Shown here piece by piece: positions 21,818 to 26,192 of a DNA stretch of 26,192 bases. How positions within the stretch are numbered: the stretch's first letter is position 1; every line of letters begins with the position of its first letter. A program made the translations under genes and the position numbers. The notes under the pieces were generated by a model. The model saw only the letters and a list, made by a program, of their open reading frames with translations. It was not told the DNA's origin and searched no databases. Source of the stretch: a virus; IMG/VR virus record IMGVR_UViG_3300044798_000210, positions 1 to 26,192 of that record; one strand, written 5' to 3'.

Positions 21818-23311
21818 GTGAGTAAGTTGGTCGGAGTGCTACGGAAGATTCTGGACGCCGGGCGGACCATGGGGATGGGGACCGTCTCCCGGATCGTGCG
21901 ACCCGGCGAGGTGACGCTGGAGGGCCGGCCCGAGCGGGTGCTGATCGCGGGCAATCGCTACCCGTCAGTCGGCGAGCTGGTGCCCTGGATCGTGCTCGGG
22001 GTCGGGCTCCTGGTGGCGCCCTGCTACGCGGCGCCACGAGCGCCGCAGCCGCCGCCACGTCCATCCCAGTGGTATTTCGAGTCACCGTCGAGCGTGCCTT
22101 GGTTTACGCCGCCGATCATCCCTGCCACCGGCCAGGCACAGGCGGATTCGACGGGGGCCATCTGGGGATGGAACCACAGTTGGACCCTCGCGAGCCTTTA
22201 CCGCGCCGACCTGCCAACTGCACACCTGACGAGCGGCTGGACAGAGAAGGTCACGATGCTACCCAGCGAAGGGCGCTCAATTGACCCATACCTGGCTGGA
22301 ATCAGCACTCTGATAACCCGAGATAATCGCATCTTCGCCTGGTGGGGAGAGCACAAGCTCTCGGACCCAACCGACACGAAGTTGACTTTCGTTGAAGGGA
22401 GTATCGGCGGAAATGGGATGGTGACCGTTTCCCACACGACCCGTCTCGATCCTCCGCAATATCCAATTCCGCTCTACGGCGTGAGCAGGTCGGCCGTGCC
22501 CTACCGCGGCGCTTCCGTCTGCCTCGCTCCAGACGGGCATCTTTTCGTGGCCTACACGGGAGGCTATTTCTGGACGCCCGGAGACCCGAACAACCAATAC
22601 TGCCGTTGCGTCGTAGCGGGTCGCTCGAACTCGGTCGGAACCTTCGCGGACGGTATCACTTGGAGCCTAATTCGCCCCTGGGAGGAGGTCTTCGACTATA
22701 CCGCAGAGGCATTCGAGACGGTCGCCCTCTGCGCGACGGCCGCCGGCAACGTGGCCTGTCTCTACAATGATGGGGCGGGAACCATTCGCGGACGCCGGCT
22801 GACGGGCGGCGCTTGGGAGGCGGAGGTGCTCCTGCGCGCGGCATCGCCGAACGACTCGGCGCGTCTCGAATCCCTTGCCCATCGCGGCAGCAGTTTGGAG
22901 CAGGCCGTCGTAGCCTACCACCTGAAGCAGATTGCCGGCGGGGCCGGCATCATAGAGTGTGCCAACCTGGACGGAGACGGCGCTGTGCTTACCCTCTCCA
23001 ATATTCGCGCTCTCGGTGCGCTACCCCTCGCCTATGGCGGGAAGCTCGGGTTGACATGGAATCAGGCGATGGGAGTGCTCTTTCTGTATGGGAAGACCTC
23101 GACCAATCCCATTGACGTGCGAGAGGTGACGGCGACCGGACTTCAACTTCCGAGTATTGAGATTGTGGATGGTAGACTCGGCAATTGGCGCACCTGGCCT
23201 CTCGCGGTCTTTGGCTATCCCGACTGGGTGCCCGGGCCGGACTGGTGGGCCATTGGCGGGCAGGGTTCGGGAGGCAGGCGACTGCTCTTTCGGTGGACGC
23301 TGGAGGAATGA
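21818..23311 (+). CDS. Candidate receptor-binding protein, propeller-like
   Basis: The GTG at 21818 has AAGGAGGG five bases upstream. Of 497 residues, about 1-70 resemble the 81-aa protein at 23328 (MSKL start, a GTV motif at residue 21, PGEVTLEG, then VGELVPWIVLGVGLLVAP), suggesting a shared OB-fold-like docking domain. A Pro-rich linker (PRAPQPPPRPSQ, about 73-84) follows. Residues about 105-497 look like a beta-propeller, with repeated hydrophobic strands and turns (ITRDNRIFAWWGEHKLSD, APDGHLFVAYTGGYFW, FADGITWSLIRPW, TAAGNVACLYNDGAGTIRGR); FADGITW resembles a sialidase Asp-box. No catalytic set is evident, so a carbohydrate-binding receptor protein is favoured over an enzyme. Confidence 0.6.
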   Translation: MSKLVGVLRKILDAGRTMGMGTVSRIVRPGEVTLEGRPERVLIAGNRYPSVGELVPWIVLGVGLLVAPCYAAPRAPQPPPRPSQWYFESPSSVPWFTPPIIPATGQAQADSTGAIWGWNHSWTLASLYRADLPTAHLTSGWTEKVTMLPSEGRSIDPYLAGISTLITRDNRIFAWWGEHKLSDPTDTKLTFVEGSIGGNGMVTVSHTTRLDPPQYPIPLYGVSRSAVPYRGASVCLAPDGHLFVAYTGGYFWTPGDPNNQYCRCVVAGRSNSVGTFADGITWSLIRPWEEVFDYTAEAFETVALCATAAGNVACLYNDGAGTIRGRRLTGGAWEAEVLLRAASPNDSARLESLAHRGSSLEQAVVAYHLKQIAGGAGIIECANLDGDGAVLTLSNIRALGALPLAYGGKLGLTWNQAMGVLFLYGKTSTNPIDVREVTATGLQLPSIEIVDGRLGNWRTWPLAVFGYPDWVPGPDWWAIGGQGSGGRRLLFRWTLEE

Positions 23312-23327
23312 TGTCCGAGGCGCGCGA

Positions 23328-23573
23328 ATGAGCAAACTCCTCTCCGCCCTGGAGCGCCTGAAGGGCCGCGGGGACCGCGCCCGGCTCGGCACGGTCGAAG
23401 CCTACCTCGGCGATGGCCGCTACCGGGTCTCGATCCAGGGCGTCTCCTACGACGTGGCGGCGGTAGCGCAGGTGCAGGCGGCGGTGGGGCAGTCCGTAGC
23501 CCTGTTGGTCAGTGGCGAGACCGGGGCGCCGTTCGCCCTGCTCGGGCCGGTGAGCCCGGAGGTGGCCACCTAG
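23328..23573 (+). CDS. Small OB-fold-like tail protein (81 aa)
   Basis: The ATG at 23328 has GAGG seven bases upstream; an earlier in-frame ATG lies inside the previous gene. The product MSKLLSALERLKGRGDRARL continues GTVEAYLGDGRYRVSIQGVS and ends in VGQSVALLVSGETGAPFALL, the five-strand pattern of phage OB-fold proteins (gpV / gp5 N-domain type). Its start and strand order match the N-terminus of the preceding protein. It may be a tail tip adaptor or a copy of the docking domain. Confidence 0.6.
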   Translation: MSKLLSALERLKGRGDRARLGTVEAYLGDGRYRVSIQGVSYDVAAVAQVQAAVGQSVALLVSGETGAPFALLGPVSPEVAT

Positions 23574-23578
23574 CGCGG

Positions 23579-23607
23579 TTGACAGTTCGGGGTGGCGGCA
23601 GTACGAT
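23579..23607 (+). promoter_or_regulatory. Sigma70-like promoter P2
   Basis: TTGACA (23579-23584), a 17-base spacer and TACGAT (23602-23607) make a good promoter. The start point would be near 23614, only a few bases upstream of leader copy 4, so that RNA would begin almost with the conserved core. It would serve the structural, holin and endolysin genes that follow. Confidence 0.65.
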
Positions 23608-23620
23608 AGATAGGTAGCGG

Positions 23621-23713
23621 TTGACAATCGAATAGTTCCCGCTTACATCACGCAGATGCGGCGGGTTCTGCTTGCGGCAGCCGGGCGGCGGCCTCGAGCG
23701 GGACCCGCCTTTT
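23621..23713 (+). ncRNA. Conserved leader element, copy 4
   Basis: TTGACAATCGAATAG (23621-23635) is followed by CATC-ACGCA-GATG (23646-23658). CCCGC (23638-23642) can pair with GCGGG (23661-23665), bases also used by the terminator. The inner hairpin equals copy 1, while the enclosing stem is CCCGC/GCGGG instead of CCGCC/GGCGG. It has its own promoter immediately upstream. A further GGCCC-GAC-GGGCC hairpin (23719-23731) lies just before the next ribosome site. Confidence 0.7.
23660..23713 (+). terminator. Intrinsic terminator in leader copy 4
   Basis: GGCGGGT (23660-23666) pairs with ACCCGCC (23703-23709), enclosing CTGC/GCAG (23668-23671, 23677-23680), followed by TTTTCTTTT. The closing T-A pair replaces the C-G of copy 3, a compensatory change. 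The interrupted T run may make it leakier than the others. Confidence 0.75.
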
Positions 23714-23742
23714 CTTTTGGCCCGACGGGCCGAGGAGGCGAC

Positions 23743-24105
23743 ATGCCAAGAAGCTACCATGAGGCCGTCACAAAGACCGCGGTCAGCAAGAGCGCACTGG
23801 AAGTAGTGCTACCCCCGCGCGACCTCGGCGAATACGCCCGCCGCGCGCTCACCTTTGCGGTGGCCGACGGCGACGGCAAACTGGGACTCGCCGACGCGAC
23901 GGTAGAGGTGGGCCCGACCGCAACCGGCCCGTGGCTGGCGGTCTCCCTGAGTGGCCTCGGGGTCACCAATCTGGCCGCGGGCGCCACCGCCGCGGTACGT
24001 ATGGATCTGGTGGACCGTTGGCTTCGGGCCTCGGCCAAGGGCGCGGACAACACCGGCCAGACCGACCTCACCATCTACCTCGACGCGATGCCGATAAACT
24101 CCTGA
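23743..24105 (+). CDS. Small structural protein (120 aa)
   Basis: The ATG at 23743 has GAGGAGG upstream, after the terminator of leader copy 4; earlier in-frame starts lie within the leader. The product has a short helical start (MPRSYHEAVTKTAVSKSALE) and then a beta-sandwich-like pattern (RRALTFAVADGDGKLGLADA, TVEVGPTATGPWLAVSLSGL, VRMDLVDRWLRASAKG, TDLTIYLDAMPI). It is probably a virion or decoration protein; no family name can be given. It follows a leader element, as the capsid and tail tube genes do. Confidence 0.65.
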   Translation: MPRSYHEAVTKTAVSKSALEVVLPPRDLGEYARRALTFAVADGDGKLGLADATVEVGPTATGPWLAVSLSGLGVTNLAAGATAAVRMDLVDRWLRASAKGADNTGQTDLTIYLDAMPINS

Positions 24106-24121
24106 CGACGAAGGGACAGAC

Positions 24122-24337
24122 ATGGACCCGACAACTCTGCAACTGATCGCCGGCCTTGGCCCAACGGCGGGGTGCGTGGCGATCGTCTACCTGTTCAACC
24201 GCTATCTCGCCAACCATCTGAGCGCCAATACGCTGGCTCTGCGGGATACCTGCGTGGTGCTTTCCGCGCTGAAGACCGCGGTCGAAGGTTACCCGCGCCG
24301 GACGGAGTCGCGAGGGACGGAGTCGCGAGAGGTCTGA
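24122..24337 (+). CDS. Holin-like small membrane protein (71 aa)
   Basis: GAAGGGAC precedes the ATG. The protein has one clear hydrophobic stretch (LIAGLGPTAGCVAIVYLF, residues about 8-25), followed by a charged helix and an Arg/Glu-rich tail (YPRRTESRGTESREV). The last part repeats RRTESRGTESRE from a short duplication in the DNA. Its place two genes before the endolysin supports a holin or related membrane role, but a single segment is minimal evidence. Confidence 0.55.
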   Translation: MDPTTLQLIAGLGPTAGCVAIVYLFNRYLANHLSANTLALRDTCVVLSALKTAVEGYPRRTESRGTESREV

Positions 24338-24338
24338 G

Positions 24339-24551
24339 ATGCCGTCGGAGCGGGCGCAGCAGTATCTGGCGAAGCTCCTGAACCGATTGCCCGAGACCAT
24401 GCCGACTTCCCACCGGGAAGCCTTGGCGGACTGGTTCCGCGCTGGCTACCGGTTCTGCCGCATCGAGACGGCCGCGGCGCGTACCCGGGTTGCATCGAAG
24501 CCAACCCGGGGCGAACGATCGGGGAAAGGAAGTCGCAATGGCACTCAATGA
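24339..24551 (+). CDS. Hypothetical small protein (70 aa)
   Basis: The ATG follows the previous stop by one base. It is helical and basic (RAQQYLAKLLNRLPETMPTS, HREALADWFRAGYRFCRIET). No family is recognised. The end overlaps the endolysin start by 14 bases, suggesting coupled translation in the lysis module; a spanin role is not supported, since no lipobox or membrane segment is seen. Confidence 0.55.
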   Translation: MPSERAQQYLAKLLNRLPETMPTSHREALADWFRAGYRFCRIETAAARTRVASKPTRGERSGKGSRNGTQ

Positions 24552-25068
24552 CGCGACCTGGGTCCACCTTTTCGGGATCTTCGCGTATCGAGAGGCGAAG
24601 GACGGCGCGATAGTGATCGACCCGGCCTGGGTCGCCCAGAATATCCGAACCATCAACGCGCCCTTCGCGATGCCGACCTATGGTGGGGGCGTCACCCGAC
24701 GCATCCAGTGCCACCGTCTGGTCGTCAAATCCCTTCTCGGCGCGCTGGGCGATCTGGCCGACCAAGGACTCGAATCGCTGATCACCTTCTACGGCGGCAT
24801 GTTCGTCCCGCGGCACCAGTACCACAGGGCCAGCAATCCGCTGAGCCGCCATTCCTGGGGCGCGGCCATCGATCTCAACCCGACGACCTATCCGGTCGGC
24901 GCCCACATCGAGCAGGATGATCAGCTCATTGAGATCATGGCGGCCCACGGGTTCGGGTACGGCGGTGGGCATTCGCCGGGCGCCTCCGCCATCGCCCGGG
25001 CTCACGCGCTGTGGCGAAGCACCCAAGACCCGATGCACATGGAATGGGCTCTGCCTCAACTGCCCTGA
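24538..25068 (+). CDS. Endolysin, peptidase M15-like (176 aa)
   Basis: The ATG at 24538 has AAAGGAAG upstream; the frame is open further left but within the preceding gene. The protein shows the M15 (VanY/L-alanyl-D-glutamate peptidase-like) metal motif S-R-H-S-W-G-A-A-I-D, giving H105 and D112, and a C-terminal P-M-H-M-E-W with H167 and E169, the third zinc ligand region. Such enzymes cut peptide cross-links of peptidoglycan at the end of infection. No signal peptide or wall-binding domain is seen, so export would depend on a holin. The 3' end overlaps the convergent HNH gene by 13 bases. Confidence 0.8.
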   Translation: MALNDATWVHLFGIFAYREAKDGAIVIDPAWVAQNIRTINAPFAMPTYGGGVTRRIQCHRLVVKSLLGALGDLADQGLESLITFYGGMFVPRHQYHRASNPLSRHSWGAAIDLNPTTYPVGAHIEQDDQLIEIMAAHGFGYGGGHSPGASAIARAHALWRSTQDPMHMEWALPQLP

Positions 25069-25538
25069 CGAGGATACGAGGGAATGGGAGTCCAGTCGAT
25101 ACCAGTAGAGGCCTTGCGGGGATGACAACCGAGATGGTTTTTCTGCCAACTGGCGCGATGGTAACAGGTCTTGCAGCAACCTCTGGCGAGAATCCGTTTG
25201 ATCTCCCCGCAGATGCGGCATGGCCGCTCCGGGACACGTCGCCAGTCGTGACTCTTATGCGCCAGATTGTTCTGGTGTTCGGAGTCGGTAGAAAAGAGCA
25301 CGAGATTCTCGGGTCGGTTATCCGTTTTGTTGCCATTCAGGTGATGCACGCGCTCTTCCCGCCGGAGGTAGCGTCCGAGTTTACTCTCCATCACCAATCG
25401 GTGCTCAAATATATAGCCCACCCTCGACGCGCACGGATGGTCGGGGCGGTAGCACACGACATAACCCGCCCTGGTGACATAACGGCGGTCCACTCGGTCT
25501 ACTCGTTGTTTGCGCACTGGATGTTCCTCTCTGTTCAT
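25056..25538 (-). CDS. HNH homing endonuclease
   Basis: This is the only minus-strand gene. Start ATG is at 25538-25536, with AGGA upstream on that strand; an extension to 25685 would overlap the next gene's promoter-side region and is not preferred. The 160-residue protein carries the HNH_3 pattern: FEHRLVMESKLGRYL (H46, R47), RVHHLNGNKTDNRPENLVLF (H65, H66, N74) and H88. A C-terminal zinc-finger-like pair follows (C107-x-x-C110 and C122-x-x-C125). Free-standing HNH genes move within phage genomes by cutting copies that lack them. Base composition appears less GC-rich than in the flanking genes, consistent with recent arrival. It lies between the endolysin and the gene at 25617. Confidence 0.85.
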   Translation of the reverse strand: MNREEHPVRKQRVDRVDRRYVTRAGYVVCYRPDHPCASRVGYIFEHRLVMESKLGRYLRREERVHHLNGNKTDNRPENLVLFSTDSEHQNNLAHKSHDWRRVPERPCRICGEIKRILARGCCKTCYHRASWQKNHLGCHPRKASTGIDWTPIPSYPRQGS

Positions 25539-25616
25539 AGTGTATCCTGTCTGTGGCCGCAAGTCAAGGGACGTTTCGAGATCGCCATTACGGATCTGGG
25601 GCAGTAGGAGGGCGAT

Positions 25617-25970
25617 ATGCCGGACGACAAGCACGGCTTCCTGACGTCGCTGCGGGCCGCCGCCATCGAGCGCGTCGTGCAGCACCTGGCGCCGAAGTTA
25701 GTGCCGGCTGCGAAGTGGCTGGCTGGCGCCGGCGCGCAGACCATCGTGGCGACCGTGGACGCGGTCACCGCCGAGCAGATCACCGGGTTGGTGTACGGGC
25801 TGACGCACCGCAAGATCGGCGAGTATCTGGAGCAGGGCGCAGACTCCTTGCGCTGGGCGATCACGCCCGTCGCTAAGTTCTTCGGCGTCGAAGAGGCGGC
25901 GATCGAGGACATCTTCGGCACCGCGATTGATTCGCTCGACGAGGCCACCCAGGCGGCGCGCCCAAATTGA
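25617..25970 (+). CDS. Hypothetical protein (117 aa)
   Basis: GGAGGG lies six bases before the ATG. The product is helical (RAAAIERVVQHLAPKLVPAA, AGAQTIVATVDAVTAEQITG, EEAAIEDIFGTAIDSLDEAT) with weakly hydrophobic segments but no clear membrane helix. No family is recognised. It follows the lysis module and would be next to the endolysin if the HNH gene were absent. Confidence 0.6.
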   Translation: MPDDKHGFLTSLRAAAIERVVQHLAPKLVPAAKWLAGAGAQTIVATVDAVTAEQITGLVYGLTHRKIGEYLEQGADSLRWAITPVAKFFGVEEAAIEDIFGTAIDSLDEATQAARPN

Positions 25971-26192
25971 ACTTGCCCCTTCCCATCGAAGGGGCGTTCC
26001 GGCACTTGGCATTGCGGCTTGACCTGATCGGGGTGGGGACGACGAACGCGCCGACCCTGCTGGAGGTCTTCGCCCGCCGCGGCGCGATCGTGGACGCATG
26101 GGCGCTCGCGGCCACGCGCAGGAAGTTGGCTGGAGACCGGACGGAACTGCCGGACCGCATCAGGGCGGCGGTGGCGAAGCCGGATAATCTTG
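25967..26192 (+). CDS. Partial ORF running off the window
   Basis: A TTG at 25967 overlaps the previous stop (TTGA) and the frame is open to the last base. The product (LPIEGAFRHLALRLDLIGVG, APTLLEVFARRGAIVDAWAL, GDRTELPDRIRAAVAKPDN) looks like genuine protein, but no family is recognised. No good ribosome site precedes the TTG. A GCCCCTT/AAGGGGC hairpin (25975-25995) lies within its first codons, so it may instead begin later or not be expressed. Confidence 0.45.
   Translation, partial: MNLPLPIEGAFRHLALRLDLIGVGTTNAPTLLEVFARRGAIVDAWALAATRRKLAGDRTELPDRIRAAVAKPDNL

Noticed and set aside
21818-22033. Signal peptide or membrane anchor in the receptor-binding candidate
   Set aside because: The hydrophobic stretch at residues 54-68 aligns with a strand of the OB-like 81-aa protein, so a buried strand is more likely.
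25011-25607. 198-aa plus-strand ORF across the HNH region
   Set aside because: It overlaps the HNH gene on the other strand, whose motifs are clear, and itself shows no domain or ribosome site.
25975-25995. Intrinsic terminator at the end of the window
   Set aside because: GCCCCTT/AAGGGGC forms a hairpin but is followed by GTTCC instead of a T run, and an open frame runs through it.
1-26192. tRNA or rRNA genes, integrase or attachment sites
   Set aside because: None recognised on reading both strands; a formal scan was not possible.

Overview
The window is a GC-rich stretch of a tailed bacteriophage (or prophage) genome carrying the virion structural and lysis genes. All genes but one read left to right. 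No tail sheath gene is visible, and one long tape measure protein follows a frameshifted tail chaperone pair, so a long non-contractile (siphovirus-like) tail is most likely. The host cannot be named from the sequence. It uses Shine-Dalgarno sites, some GTG starts, sigma70-like TTGACA/TATGAT promoters and intrinsic terminators. No integrase, replication gene, tRNA or bacterial housekeeping gene is visible.

Layout: (1) 1-5875, head module: 5'-truncated SPP1-type portal, a small Arg-rich ORF, a sigma70-like factor, a minor capsid protein, three small proteins (one a zinc ribbon), scaffold, HK97-fold major capsid protein. (2) 5889-9062, head-fibre-like protein and head-tail connector/tail completion genes, many overlapping by ATGA, including a 53-aa two-helix membrane protein at 7921. 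(3) 9208-14879, tail tube with an N-terminal Ig/TIG-like domain, tail assembly chaperones G and G-T with a canonical A_AAA_AAC -1 slippery site at 10568, and a 1307-aa tape measure. (4) 14882-23573, distal tail, fibre-like and baseplate hub genes, two fibre-like genes sharing a 22-residue repeat, a propeller-like candidate receptor-binding protein, and a small OB-fold-like protein resembling that protein's N-terminus. (5) 23743-26192, a small structural protein, a holin-like protein, an M15-type endolysin, a minus-strand HNH endonuclease, a hypothetical protein and an ORF running off the end.

The most unusual content is between genes. Four intergenic regions (about 3202, 4772, 9082 and 23621) carry one conserved element: TTGACAAYYGAATAG, then a small hairpin whose stem covaries (CATC/GATG or CGTC/GACG), then a GCGGG segment that can pair either backwards with CCGCC/CCCGC or forwards with the descending arm of an intrinsic terminator. 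Each is followed by a structural gene, including the major capsid and tail tube genes. This looks like a multi-copy attenuator or leader RNA family. In the first copy a strong promoter (3129-3156) is followed, at about its start point, by a 36-nt sequence with all the hallmarks of one CRISPR repeat (3166-3201, ending in the crRNA-handle-like ATTGAAAC). It has no second repeat and no cas genes. A lone repeat with its own promoter and a terminator is the layout of phage solitary repeat units, known as RNA anti-CRISPRs. This is the leading candidate for a new system, with the caveat that it is fused to the leader element.
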